Assembly (NCBI RefSeq): GCF_900115245.1
Contig: NZ_FOVT01000002.1
Coordinates: 67,005-131,004 of the forward strand
Length of the DNA stretch: 64,000 nucleotides
DNA from: Mesorhizobium sp. NFR06
GTDB lineage: Bacteria > Pseudomonadota > Alphaproteobacteria > Rhizobiales > Rhizobiaceae
Reading direction: 5' to 3'
Positions 36,298 through 48,360 of the stretch are shown piece by piece (the first letter of the stretch is position 1; each line of letters opens with the position of its first letter). A model generated the notes under the pieces. It saw only the letters and a list, made by a program, of their open reading frames with translations. It was not told where the DNA came from and searched no databases. A program made the translations under genes and the position numbers.

Positions 36298-36324
36298 AAT
36301 GCAAACCATATCAAACATTGCATT
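36298..36324. promoter_or_regulatory. LysR-type binding site candidate before the exporter
   Basis: AATGCA-N15-TGCATT is a perfect interrupted palindrome in the 91-bp gap between the divergent LysR and LysE-type genes. Confidence 0.45.
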
Positions 36325-36378
36325 TACTGATGTCGCGAAACGTCTGATCATGCCGGCTCCTTCGACTGGGAAGCCCGC

Positions 36379-36981
36379 ATGTCCGAAACCATGATCCCCC
36401 TGGTCCTGTTCGCGCTGGTCTCGACCTCGACGCCCGGCATCGCCACGACATTGTCGACCGCGTCCGGCGCGCAGTTCGGCTTTCGCCGCTCTGTGCCGCT
36501 GATGGCGGGCAGCGCCGCCGGACTGGCTTCGGTGGCTGCTGCCGGGGCGGCGGGCCTGGCAGGCCTGCTCGCCGCCGTCCCTTCCCTGCAACTCGCCATG
36601 AAGATCGCCGGCTCGCTCTATCTGATCTGGCTGGCGATCAAGATCGGCCGCAGCGGCGCGCCCGATCTCGACATCAGCATGGCCAGGCCGAACAGCTTTT
36701 TCGGCGGCGCCGGCATCCAGTGGATGAACCCGAAAGGCTGGGCCATGGGGCTGGGCGCCGCCGCATCCTTCGCGGCGCTGGCGGACGGTCCGATACGGCT
36801 CGCGCTGCTGCTTGGCGCCGTGTTCGGCCTTGCGGCGGCTTTCTCGCTGTCGTTGTGGTGCGTGGCGGGAACCCTGCTTGCCCGCCTGCTCAAGACAGAG
36901 CGCCAGTGGCGCGCGCTCAACCTCATTCTCGGCCTGTTGCTGGCCGCCACGATCCTGCAGATGTGGCGGCCAGTTGCTTGA
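36379..36981 (+). CDS. LysE/RhtB family amino-acid exporter
   Basis: A 200-residue, five- to six-helix protein of the LysE superfamily: LVLFALVSTSTPGIATTLSTASGAQFGFRR, with the RhtB-type proline-glycine turn in the first helix, and IQWMNPKGWAMGLGAAASFAA in the middle (N-PK motif). It exports amino acids or small metabolites. The divergent LysR gene likely controls it. Confidence 0.9.
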   Translation: MSETMIPLVLFALVSTSTPGIATTLSTASGAQFGFRRSVPLMAGSAAGLASVAAAGAAGLAGLLAAVPSLQLAMKIAGSLYLIWLAIKIGRSGAPDLDISMARPNSFFGGAGIQWMNPKGWAMGLGAAASFAALADGPIRLALLLGAVFGLAAAFSLSLWCVAGTLLARLLKTERQWRALNLILGLLLAATILQMWRPVA

Positions 36982-36994
36982 GCACTGTCGGAGA

Positions 36995-37789
36995 CTAGAC
37001 GGCGTAGCGCGCCGCCGGCTTGCCGCCGATCAGGCTGACATAGAAACTGTCCCGCGCGCCAAGATAAGCATCGAGCTTGGCCGGATCCGCAAGCCCTGGC
37101 GCGGTGATCGTCTCACCCTGGGAAAGGCCCGCAAGCGAGGCATCGACGAGATCGTCCACGCTCATAACCCAATCCTGGTTGAGGGAATCGATGTCGGCGC
37201 CGGAAAGCTCCCAGAATTCGGTGCGGATCGGCCCGGGCAGCACCACCTGCGCCCTCACCTCTGTGCCGGCGACTTCCTTCTGCACCGCTTCGGTGAAGTT
37301 GACGACATAGGCCTTGGTGCCGCTGTAGATTCCGCCGACGGCGATGCCATAGGCGGCAACCGAAGCGATGTTGACGATGCCGCCACGGTTGCGCGCGAGC
37401 AGTCCCGGCAACACCGCACGGGTCAGCCTGGTCAATGCTATGACATTGACCTTGATCATGCGCTCGACGGCGTCGGCGTCGGCCGTCGCAACCACCTGCT
37501 GCCCGCCAAGGCCGGCATTATTGATCAGCAGAGTCACGCTCTCGTCCGCCGCGACCGCCTGCTCGACGCGGCGCAGATCGGCATCGTCGGAAAGATCGGC
37601 GGCAATCACCTTGACCTTGCGGCCGTAGGCATAGGCAAGCTTATCCGCCAGTTCCTGCAGCCGGTCGGCGCGACGCGCCACCAGCACCAGATCGTAGCCC
37701 TGCCCGGCCAGCCGGTCGGCATAGACGGCGCCGATGCCCGACGAGGCGCCGGTGATGACGGCCGTGCCCTTGTTGTCCTTCGTGCTCAT
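36995..37789 (-). CDS. SDR family oxidoreductase
   Basis: A 264-residue short-chain dehydrogenase of the DltE/YqjQ-like group: TGASSGIG nucleotide motif (about 14-21), NNAGLGG, catalytic Ser in NIASVAAYG and Tyr/Lys in YSGTKAYVV. AAGGAAAAGGAC precedes the ATG at 37789. It is divergent from a MarR gene and has a strong palindrome in front, so it is the likely target of that regulator. Substrate unknown. Confidence 0.9.
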   Translation of the reverse strand: MSTKDNKGTAVITGASSGIGAVYADRLAGQGYDLVLVARRADRLQELADKLAYAYGRKVKVIAADLSDDADLRRVEQAVAADESVTLLINNAGLGGQQVVATADADAVERMIKVNVIALTRLTRAVLPGLLARNRGGIVNIASVAAYGIAVGGIYSGTKAYVVNFTEAVQKEVAGTEVRAQVVLPGPIRTEFWELSGADIDSLNQDWVMSVDDLVDASLAGLSQGETITAPGLADPAKLDAYLGARDSFYVSLIGGKPAARYAV

Positions 37790-37868
37790 TGTCCTTTTCC
37801 TTTTTCGCTCGGTTCGCTCTGCGTCGGCTCCGATGACATCGTCATCCGCCGAGGACTCCAATTCTATT

Positions 37869-37910
37869 TAGTGGCATATGCCACTTCCGCGAAATAGGTA
37901 TATGCCACTA
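37869..37910. promoter_or_regulatory. MarR operator-like palindromes
   Basis: TAGTGGCATATGCCACT (perfect GTGGCATATGCCAC core at 37871-37884) is followed by a related, weaker site TAGGTATATGCCACTA (37895-37910). Both lie between the divergent SDR and MarR genes, 26 bp apart. Confidence 0.7.
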
Positions 37911-37983
37911 TCTTGTCAACAGCGGCGGCGAAAACTATTTTTCAGGATGACCGGCACATTCCTTCCCCCGGTAGGGAGTTTAC

Positions 37984-38436
37984 ATGAAACCCGGATTTAG
38001 CCGCTGCAACAACGCCACGCTGCGGCGTGCCGCGCGCAGCCTCGGCCGCTTCTACGACGACGCGCTGGCGCCGGCGGGCTTGAAGGGCACCCAGTTCGGC
38101 CTGCTCTTTCAGATCCATGTCGGCAGCGAGCCGACCATGGGAGACATTGCCGAGGCGCTGATCATGGACCTTTCCGCGCTTGGCCACACGCTGAAGCCGC
38201 TGATCCGCGACGGCTATGTCGAGACCTTCGCCGACAAAGACGACCGCCGGGTCAAGCGCGTGCGGCTGACGCCGCGGGGCGAGGTCAAGCTGAGCGAGGC
38301 GATCAAGCTGTGGAGCATTGCCCAGCAGCGGTTCGAGGACAAGGTCGGCGCGGAACAGGCGGCGAAGCTCCGCGCGGCGCTGGACGCGGTGGCTGATCTC
38401 GACCTGGAAATGCCGACGGCCGCTCCTTCGAATTGA
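37984..38436 (+). CDS. MarR family transcriptional regulator
   Basis: A 150-residue winged-helix protein: LRRAARSLGRFYDDALAPAG, MGDIAEALIMDLSALGHTLKP as recognition region, and the wing KDDRRVKRVRLTPRG. MarR dimers bind 16-20 bp palindromes, which fits the two GTGGCATATGCCAC-type sites upstream. It probably represses the divergent SDR gene and itself. GGGAG precedes the start. Confidence 0.9.
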   Translation: MKPGFSRCNNATLRRAARSLGRFYDDALAPAGLKGTQFGLLFQIHVGSEPTMGDIAEALIMDLSALGHTLKPLIRDGYVETFADKDDRRVKRVRLTPRGEVKLSEAIKLWSIAQQRFEDKVGAEQAAKLRAALDAVADLDLEMPTAAPSN

Positions 38437-38463
38437 AGAAGCGGCCTCCAATCAGGATCCCGC

Positions 38464-38512
38464 GCATGTCGCCCAAAGTGTCGGGCGGTCGAGAAGACGA
38501 CACGCGCGAAGC
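38464..38512. repeat. Intergenic repeat fragment of module B type
   Basis: GCATGTCGCCCAAAGTGTCG followed by GGCGGT and later ACGACAC matches the left part of module B. It fills the gap between the convergent MarR and MFS genes. Confidence 0.5.
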
Positions 38513-38520
38513 CAAAGATC

Positions 38521-39699
38521 CTACTCGGCCGGCATTGCAACCGGTCGGGACAATGCCCGGCCGGCAAGCACGACGCCCAGCCCGGCGATCGGGAATGCCG
38601 CCGCGATCAGCCCGAGATCGGCCGGGGCGCCGAAGCGCAGCACCGCGGCCCCGACCACCGCGCCCAGGGCGACACCGAGATAGAGCGCCGAGGCATTGAG
38701 CGACAGCACGATGGGTGCGGCATCAGGCGCTATCTTGATGATGCGGCTTGCCTGCGCCGGCGGGAAAGCCCAGCCGACGATGCCCCACGGCACCATCATG
38801 GCCATCAGCGCCGGTCCGGCGAGGTGATGCGGCAGGAATGTCGGGATCAGCGAGAAGGTGAGGAGCATCGCGGCCGACAGCGCCAGCGACCAGGCGACGG
38901 TGCGGGCCGCGCCGAAGCGGTCGGCGGCCTGGCCGCCGGCGATGTTGCCGATGAAGGCGCCGACGCCGAAGGCGAGCAGCATGCCGGGCAATGCGATTGG
39001 GGAGAGCCCGCCGCCTTCGATGGCCAAAGGCGCGATGAAGGCGAAGACCGTGAAGGCGCCGACCAGCGCCAGCACCGTCGTCAGGAGGATTGGCATCACG
39101 CCGGGACGAACCGCCGCCGCCAGCCTGCGCTTCAGCGACAGCCTGGTTCCGATGATGCCGCGCGGCAGGCGCCACCACAGGATCGCACCGGCCAGCGCGC
39201 CGAGACCGGCAATGGCGAAGAAGGTGCCGCGCCAGCCGGCGATCGCCGCGACCAGCGCGCCGAGCGGCGCGCCGACCGCCACCGCCACCGTGGTGCCGCC
39301 GACGACGACGGCGATCGCGCGCGCCCGGTGATGGTCATCGACCAGCGCCACCGCCGTGCCTTGCGCGGTCGCTGCGAACAGACCCGACGACAACGCCATG
39401 ACGATACGGGCGATCAGCAGCAGCTCGAAGGATGAACTGACCGCCGCGACCAGATTGCCGATGACGAAGAACACCAGCGTCCACAGGATGACGCGCCGCC
39501 GGTCCCATTCGCCGGTCAGCGTCGCCAGGACCGGCGCGCCGATCGCATAGGCGAGCGCGAAGGCCGTGATCAGCGAGCCCGCGAGCGGCACGGATATGCC
39601 GGCATCGGCGGCGATGTCGGGGAGAAGGCTTGAGATGACGAAGCCCTCGGTCGAGATCGCGAACGATCCGAGCGCAAGCCAGTAGATCCGCTTGTCCAT
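38521..39699 (-). CDS. MFS transporter (DHA1 efflux type)
   Basis: A 392-residue 12-helix exporter of the DHA1 group: YWLALGSFAISTEGFVISSL in helix 1, PLAGSLITAFALAYAIGAPV, and the glycine-rich AVGAPLGALVAAIAGWRGTFF in the motif C region. It resembles NepI/AraJ-like purine or sugar efflux and drug pumps; substrate unknown. It is divergent from an ArsR gene with an inverted repeat upstream, so regulation by that protein is likely. Confidence 0.88.
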   Translation of the reverse strand: MDKRIYWLALGSFAISTEGFVISSLLPDIAADAGISVPLAGSLITAFALAYAIGAPVLATLTGEWDRRRVILWTLVFFVIGNLVAAVSSSFELLLIARIVMALSSGLFAATAQGTAVALVDDHHRARAIAVVVGGTTVAVAVGAPLGALVAAIAGWRGTFFAIAGLGALAGAILWWRLPRGIIGTRLSLKRRLAAAVRPGVMPILLTTVLALVGAFTVFAFIAPLAIEGGGLSPIALPGMLLAFGVGAFIGNIAGGQAADRFGAARTVAWSLALSAAMLLTFSLIPTFLPHHLAGPALMAMMVPWGIVGWAFPPAQASRIIKIAPDAAPIVLSLNASALYLGVALGAVVGAAVLRFGAPADLGLIAAAFPIAGLGVVLAGRALSRPVAMPAE

Positions 39700-39714
39700 G
39701 GGGAACTGTCCTTA

Positions 39715-39732
39715 GTTCAAAGGTTATTGAAC
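39715..39732. promoter_or_regulatory. Inverted repeat in front of the MFS gene
   Basis: GTTCAA-N6-TTGAAC is a perfect interrupted palindrome 16 bp before the MFS start, in the MFS/ArsR intergenic region. Confidence 0.55.
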
Positions 39733-39887
39733 AATTGGACATAGTGGGGCATGATGTCAACCGAGCCGGGCGAAAATAACTGAACCCTGCTGACAGCAGT
39801 GTGTCAGGACCAAATGAAAACGCAGTGTGTATCGGCAGAAAGGGGAGCCGCGTTGAAGTTCGCGCCGTTTGTGCTTAATTCTGGGTC

Positions 39888-40244
39888 ATGAGCCTGCCCC
39901 ATCCAACCACCGACCAGATCAGCCTGCCGATCGTGCTCGCCGTGCTCGGCGATCCGACCCGGCTTGCGATCGTGCGCTATCTGGCGAGCAAGGAAGGCGT
40001 GCCGCTAAACTGCAGCAAGTTCCTCGATCTCGCCTCCAAGACGAATCTCAGCTACCACCTCGCCAAGCTGCGCGAGGCGGGCGTGACCCGCAGCGAAGCG
40101 GTCGGCACCAGCCGCCTGATCACGCTTCGTCGCGACGATCTCGACAAGCGCTTCCCCGGCCTGCTCGACAGCGTCATCGCCGCGGCCGAGGGGGACAAGG
40201 CGCTGCCGCCGGTCGGCGTGTCCGAGGTCGAGGTCTCGGCCTGA
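39888..40244 (+). CDS. ArsR family (winged helix) transcriptional regulator
   Basis: A 118-residue ArsR/SmtB-type protein: VLAVLGDPTRLAIVRYLASKE at the start, then LASKTNLSYHLAKLREAGVTRSE as the DNA-binding helix and wing. No clear Cys pair for metal sensing is present (only Cys42 in LNCSKF), so it may sense a small molecule. Divergent from the MFS gene, and only 3 bp before the phosphoesterase gene. Confidence 0.85.
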   Translation: MSLPHPTTDQISLPIVLAVLGDPTRLAIVRYLASKEGVPLNCSKFLDLASKTNLSYHLAKLREAGVTRSEAVGTSRLITLRRDDLDKRFPGLLDSVIAAAEGDKALPPVGVSEVEVSA

Positions 40245-40247
40245 TCC

Positions 40248-41006
40248 ATGCGCATCGCCGTTCTCGCCGACATCCACGGCAATTTGCTCGCCTTGGACGC
40301 GGTGCTCGACGACCTGCACCGGCGCGGCGGCGCTGACATCATCCTCAATCTCGGCGACTGTGTCTCCGGCCCGCTCTGGCCGCATGAGACGATGCAACGG
40401 TTGCAGGCGCTCAACCTGCCGACGGTGCGCGGCAATCATGATCGTCGCGTGGCGCAGGACCCGGCGGATGGCGCCATGTGGCCGTCCGACCGCTACGCGC
40501 AGGAGCGGCTGACCGCATCGCAGCGCGAGGCGCTGTTGGCCCTGCCGCTCACGCTGGCCGTAGCGCCCGGCGTCATCGCCTTCCACGCCCGGCCGGATCA
40601 TGACGAGAGATATCTGCTCGACACCATTGTCGGCGGCCAGTTGGTGCGCGCGCCGCTCGCGGCCGTCAAGCGCCGGCTCAAGTCGCTCGATCCCGATTGC
40701 CGCCTGGTCCTTTGCGGCCACAGCCATCGCGGCGAACTGATCCGCATCCCCGGCGACCCGGTTGTCTTCAACCCCGGCAGCGTCGGCTGCCCGGCCTATG
40801 ACGATGATACGCCGCCCGCGCATGTCTCCGAACAAGGCTCGCCGTACGCCCGCTACGGCATCGTCGAACTGCGGGGAGACGGCCGTCCCGATCGCTTCGA
40901 GAGCATCGCCGTGGACTACGACCATGAAGCCGCCGCAAAGCAGGCCGAACAAGCAGGCCGGCCGGAATGGGCGCACGCGCTGCGGACCGGTTTCATGACC
41001 GATTGA
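40248..41006 (+). CDS. Metallophosphoesterase family protein (calcineurin-like, YfcE type)
   Basis: A 252-residue protein with the full metal motif set: IAVLADIHGNLLAL, LNLGDCVSGP, VRGNHDRR, CGHSHRGELIRI and FNPGSVGCPAYDD. The last block is typical of the MJ0936/YfcE phosphodiesterase group. It follows the ArsR gene by 3 bp in the same direction and is probably co-expressed with it. Substrate unknown. Confidence 0.9.
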   Translation: MRIAVLADIHGNLLALDAVLDDLHRRGGADIILNLGDCVSGPLWPHETMQRLQALNLPTVRGNHDRRVAQDPADGAMWPSDRYAQERLTASQREALLALPLTLAVAPGVIAFHARPDHDERYLLDTIVGGQLVRAPLAAVKRRLKSLDPDCRLVLCGHSHRGELIRIPGDPVVFNPGSVGCPAYDDDTPPAHVSEQGSPYARYGIVELRGDGRPDRFESIAVDYDHEAAAKQAEQAGRPEWAHALRTGFMTD

Positions 41007-41206
41007 GTAGGGCTCATATCAACGATTGAGCGCAGCTCATATCCGCAATCGCCCAGGTGGTGTCCAGGATCGCGCGGCAGGCCGAAGCGTTCACTTTGGG
41101 GATGACATGTCACGGCAACCTCCCCTACAAACGCCTCCGGTGGACGTGGGGCGCATCGATTCCGGTCGCGCCTGGAGTTTGAAGTGCATTGCCCAATGGC
41201 CGAAGG

Positions 41207-42020
41207 ATGAAGCGCGAAGCCAGGCTCCGATCGACGCTGCTGATGGCCGCTCCGTTGCTGCTGGCCGCATTGCCGGCCTTGGCCGAGGATGCGCCGGGAC
41301 CAATCATCTCGATCATCGGCGGCCTCGCGCCGGACGATCTTCTCAACATCCGCGCCACGGCCTCGGCGAGCGCCAGGGTCACGGCGCGGCTGCCGAACGG
41401 CGTGGCGCTGAAGAATTTCGGCTGCAACCTCGTCAAGGGTTATCCCTGGTGCAAGGTCGAGGATACGCAGAACGCGCGCATCACCGGATGGGCGCCGGCC
41501 CGCTATCTCAGCCCCGGCAACCCGGCGCCGGCGCCTGAAGACGCCGCCGCGGCGGACAATGGCGCAGGGCCGTCGCAGGAAGCCGATACGCCGCAGCCTT
41601 CCGAATCGCCGTCGCCGGACATTGCGGCACGCCTGGGCGGCAGTGAGCCGGCCAATCCGCCATCGGCGGCCGATATCAGCGTGACCGCCATGCAGGACGC
41701 GTACGGCCTCGCCTTCGCGGCCTCGGCAAACGCTGGTTCCGACACCCCTGCCCCCGATGCCGCCGGCGGCATTCCCTGCGCGCGCGACGTCGGTCAACCG
41801 ATGACCCGTTGCGAGATCAGCGTCGCACGTGAGGGTGGCGACAGCGTCGTGACGGTGACCTGGCCCGACGGCGGAACGCGCGTCATCACCTTCTATGACG
41901 GCAAGCCTGCGGGCTCGGACTCTGCCGACGAGTTCCGCTTCACCCGCGAGGGCAGCTTGAACATGATCCGTATCGGCGTGTCGGAGCGCTTTGAGATCAC
42001 GGACCAGTTGGCATTGGGGA

Positions 42021-42025
<5 letters not shown>
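41207..42025 (+). CDS. Secreted SH3 domain-containing protein
   Basis: A 272-residue exported protein: signal peptide (MKREARLRSTLLMAAPLLLAALPALAEDA, cleavage near ALA), a bacterial SH3 domain (ISIIGGLAPDDLLNIRATAS then RVTARLPNGVALKNFGC, about 30-100), an Ala/Pro-rich linker, and a C-terminal domain that ends in RIGVSERFEITDQL. Peptidoglycan binding is expected for the SH3 domain. The ATG at 41207 gives the best signal peptide; a TTG at 41189 is also possible. Cys residues in the last domain may pair. Confidence 0.82.
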
Positions 42026-42125
<100 letters not shown>

Positions 42126-42141
42126 ATCCCGCATTTTCGGG

Positions 42142-42171
42142 GTTACATCCGCCAAAACTCTTCCCTATAAG
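42142..42171 (+). promoter_or_regulatory. carB: Possible carB promoter
   Basis: GTTACA, 18 bases, TATAAG lies between the heptamer array and carB and would give a leader of roughly 90 nucleotides. The match to the -35 consensus is modest. Confidence 0.3.
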
Positions 42172-42210
42172 GCCCTCCTAGCCTGATACCAGAATCGCAA
42201 GCACAACCGG

Positions 42211-42234
42211 CCGGGTCCTCCCGTCCCGGTTTTT
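42211..42234 (+). terminator. Terminator-like hairpin in the carB leader
   Basis: CCGGG-N9-CCCGG followed by five T (42230-42234) sits 34 bp before the carB start. Outside the stem, ACCGG and CCGGT can extend an alternative pairing. It may be an attenuator, or end a transcript from upstream. Confidence 0.5.
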
Positions 42235-42268
42235 CGTGCAAGCCGCTCGCCGAACGGAATCTTCGAAT

Positions 42269-45772
<3,504 letters not shown>

Positions 45773-45787
45773 GGCAGATTACGCATT

Positions 45788-47275
45788 CTACCGAGAAATG
45801 GGGACCGTCGCTGCAGCTGAACCGCTCTCAGGTTTAGGTCTTCTTTCCACCAATGCAGGCGAAGGAGAAACTTTCAAACGATAGAATCTGGTATCGTTTA
45901 TGAAATAAACTGAAAAAAAGTACGCGGAAGATAGACAAAAACCCAAAACCGCCTGATGCCAATAATACCCTATTACCTGCGTGGCATTGATCTCATAGAT
46001 GTACTGCGACAAGAAAAACCACACCGAAGAAAAACAAACAACCAAAATGAGAGAAAGGCTATTAGGTATTTTTGAGGAAACCGCCGCAACTATAAGAGCC
46101 AGCCCAGCCGTCAAGGATGGTAAAAATATTTCGATCCAAATTTTCTTTTGATTTATAGCAATGAGCGTTCTTCCGAGTTCACCATCTTGACTTCTGGAGA
46201 TTGTAACCAGAACAAAGGCCAAATTTATAACGAATGAGAAAATCGTAAGGAATGCAAAAACCACTCCGGCTGATTGAATTTCGCTCTCGACTTTCGAGTA
46301 ATACCTCCGCCTCGAGGAAAACATATAGTAGCCAACACCAATTAGAAAGACGAAAGATAGCGATCGTTGCGCCACAGAGCTCGCCAGCGCGCTCATCTCG
46401 TCAATAGCTGGCCAATTGAACGGTTGAAATAAGTTTGGGTCGATGGACTCTATATATCGAAAATTGAATTCTGGAATAAAAAATATATATAAGCAGCATA
46501 GCACACTGTATATTATCACTGAAGCAACTAGATAAAAATTCATTATCTTATAAATCTCGTCCGGATCCACGTCAGGCATTAGTTCTTTAACACCAATCCG
46601 TTTTGCAATGCCCTTAAGGGAGTTTACCAAATTGAGTTGCGGAAACTCCGTAGAAGAGAGGTACAACAATTTGTATGAAAATTTCTCGACGTCGCTCGAC
46701 TCAGCCAGCTCAATAGGCAACGGAGTATCTCGGAATTCGCTATCAAGGGCCCGTTCGGAATTATCAAAGCCACCCAAATCGCTCAATATATCAGTACCCG
46801 CCCGTATTGTGATTACGTCGACGCGCTGCCTAGTGCCGGCAGCACGGAGAAGAAGCTGAGCCAGTACCACAAAAGGTGCTCGCAGGATCGGAGCAAAAAT
46901 CAAAAGAGACACTAATAAAACAAATATTGGAGAAAGAGACGCCGGCAGATTTTTGAGCGCAGATTGAAAGTTGCCTGATGGATCCTGACCCAATACGGCA
47001 TCGAGCTTCGATATCAGAAAGTCTTTCGCTGGCGAAACAACTGAATCTGCATAGAGTGAGACATACAAATAAATTAGCGCGAACGGAATCGAATAGGCAA
47101 AGGAAATTAAAAAAACTCGACTTTTGGAAGATATTTGCCGAACAGAGAAGAAACTGGAAGGACTCGACGGGTCGACCGGTACGCGCGACTCGACAATAAT
47201 ATCTCGCAGTATTATTATTATTAGTATGAAACCAACAATGGAAGTTAAAATTAAAATAGCCATATCAAGATACAT
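45788..47275 (-). CDS. Orphan multi-helix membrane protein in an A+T-rich island
   Basis: A 495-residue protein I do not recognise. Eight or nine membrane helices are visible: ~6-25 (ILILTSIVGFILIIIIL), 54-76, 112-140, ~248-270, 308-325, 343-365, 387-407, 414-434 and 445-465. A soluble stretch of about 100 residues (140-245) separates helices 3 and 4 and is mixed charged. The base composition (roughly 40% G+C by eye) and codon use (AAA, ATA, TTA) differ sharply from the neighbours, so it looks transferred. It is convergent with carB and follows the small secreted ORF at 47315 in the same frame. Function unknown. Confidence 0.8.
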   Translation of the reverse strand: MYLDMAILILTSIVGFILIIIILRDIIVESRVPVDPSSPSSFFSVRQISSKSRVFLISFAYSIPFALIYLYVSLYADSVVSPAKDFLISKLDAVLGQDPSGNFQSALKNLPASLSPIFVLLVSLLIFAPILRAPFVVLAQLLLRAAGTRQRVDVITIRAGTDILSDLGGFDNSERALDSEFRDTPLPIELAESSDVEKFSYKLLYLSSTEFPQLNLVNSLKGIAKRIGVKELMPDVDPDEIYKIMNFYLVASVIIYSVLCCLYIFFIPEFNFRYIESIDPNLFQPFNWPAIDEMSALASSVAQRSLSFVFLIGVGYYMFSSRRRYYSKVESEIQSAGVVFAFLTIFSFVINLAFVLVTISRSQDGELGRTLIAINQKKIWIEIFLPSLTAGLALIVAAVSSKIPNSLSLILVVCFSSVWFFLSQYIYEINATQVIGYYWHQAVLGFCLSSAYFFSVYFINDTRFYRLKVSPSPALVERRPKPESGSAAATVPISR

Positions 47276-47314
47276 CTTCTTGGGCCTAGATTGTAAATCC
47301 AGATTGTTGGCGAT

Positions 47315-47452
47315 TTATATGCATTTATTATTCGGGCATGCATCAGCCTGCGCCGAACTCCACTGAGTCGACGCCGCTATGCTGACAGTGAGAGCCATAA
47401 AAAGAAATAGAGCTAGCTTTGAGAATCTAGTCAAAGGGAATTGCGGTCTCAT
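47315..47452 (-). CDS. 45-residue secreted peptide ORF upstream of the membrane protein
   Basis: A short frame with a good ribosome site (AAGGGGGA, 7 bases before ATG). It has a textbook signal peptide: basic start (Arg2, Arg9, Lys12), hydrophobic core LALFLFMALTVSIAAS, and an AQA cleavage site at residues 34-36. The predicted mature part is nine residues, DACPNNKCI, with two Cys five apart that could form a small disulfide ring. Its TAA stop (47315-47317) is 39 bp before the membrane-protein start, in the same frame and with no other stop between. It could therefore be a separate secreted peptide, or the N-terminal signal sequence of one longer protein cut by a nonsense codon. Confidence 0.5.
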   Translation of the reverse strand: MRPQFPLTRFSKLALFLFMALTVSIAASTQWSSAQADACPNNKCI

Positions 47453-47857
47453 GGAGGAGTCCCCCTTCACAACTATTTAGCTGAAACTTATACATTAATT
47501 TTTGGCTACTGGAAATGCCTATCGCAGGTGATCGAACGATCCGCTGGTTGGCAAGGCGCTGAAGCATTGATTTACCTATTTTTTTTGTGTAGGTACAGCT
47601 TATAGAATCGGCTCATTTTTTGGTTGCTCAAGAGCATCCGTCTGACCCATATTCTTCACGTTTAGCGTGGGAGCACGAGACAACGTCTTTGAGGCTCTAT
47701 GGTGATTCATTCTCAAGGTGGCTGCCGTCTTCGGCTAAGCGATTGTAAACTATCGCCCTTGCCACTTGCTCTCGATCGAGGCCGGGCAGTCTTGGAGGCC
47801 AGCCCCAATTTTTCCGTCCCGCCCTTCTATCCACGGCGCTCTAAGGGTGAAGAAGCT
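47453..47857. other. Gene-free right part of the A+T-rich island
   Basis: A+T-rich from 47453 to about 47700, then the composition returns to normal. I see no gene. Features are TATAAG-like elements on the minus strand ahead of the small ORF and the inverted repeat TACCTA-N11-TAGGTA (47571-47593) around eight T. It should hold the promoter of the small ORF and membrane gene. Confidence 0.5.
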
Positions 47858-48250
47858 TCAAGCCACCGCCACGCACTCAATCTCGATATCGAACTCCATC
47901 GGCCAAGACGCCACCGGCACGAAACTCCGCGCCGGCGGGTTGGTCGCAAAATACGTCGCATAGATCCGGTTGATCGCGGTGTAGAAGCCGGAATTGACGG
48001 CGTAGATGCGCACCATCACCACCTTGTCCAGGCAGCTGCCGGCCGCTTCCAGGCAGTGCTTCAGCGCCTTCAGCGACGCCTCGGTCTGGGTCTCGATGTC
48101 GCCGCGCACCATCTCGCCGGTCACCATGTCGACTGGCGGCGTCGCCGAGATGAACACGAAGCCGTTGGCCCGCACCGCCGTCGAGCACGGCAGGCCGAGC
48201 GCCCGCACCTTCGCCGACATCACGGGCACTTCGATGACTTCCTTGTCCAT
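47858..48250 (-). CDS. RidA family (YjgF) protein
   Basis: A 130-residue enamine/imine deaminase-family protein: [57 protein letters not shown], and the end [25 protein letters not shown]. The key Arg of PARS and the Glu of IEC are kept, so hydrolysis of reactive enamines, as in RidA, is likely. AGGGGAGGACCACC precedes the ATG at 48250; the frame runs to 48448 but only into the repeat element. Confidence 0.92.
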   Translation of the reverse strand: MDKEVIEVPVMSAKVRALGLPCSTAVRANGFVFISATPPVDMVTGEMVRGDIETQTEASLKALKHCLEAAGSCLDKVVMVRIYAVNSGFYTAINRIYATYFATNPPARSFVPVASWPMEFDIEIECVAVA

Positions 48251-48360
48251 GGTGGTCCTCCCCTTGTTTGACGGGAGCTTATCGCGGCGCCGGCGGAACG
48301 CCAGCGGCGTTCTGCCCTTCTCGGTGGCGCGAAGTTGGGGTGCGATGAACGCGCAACGAA

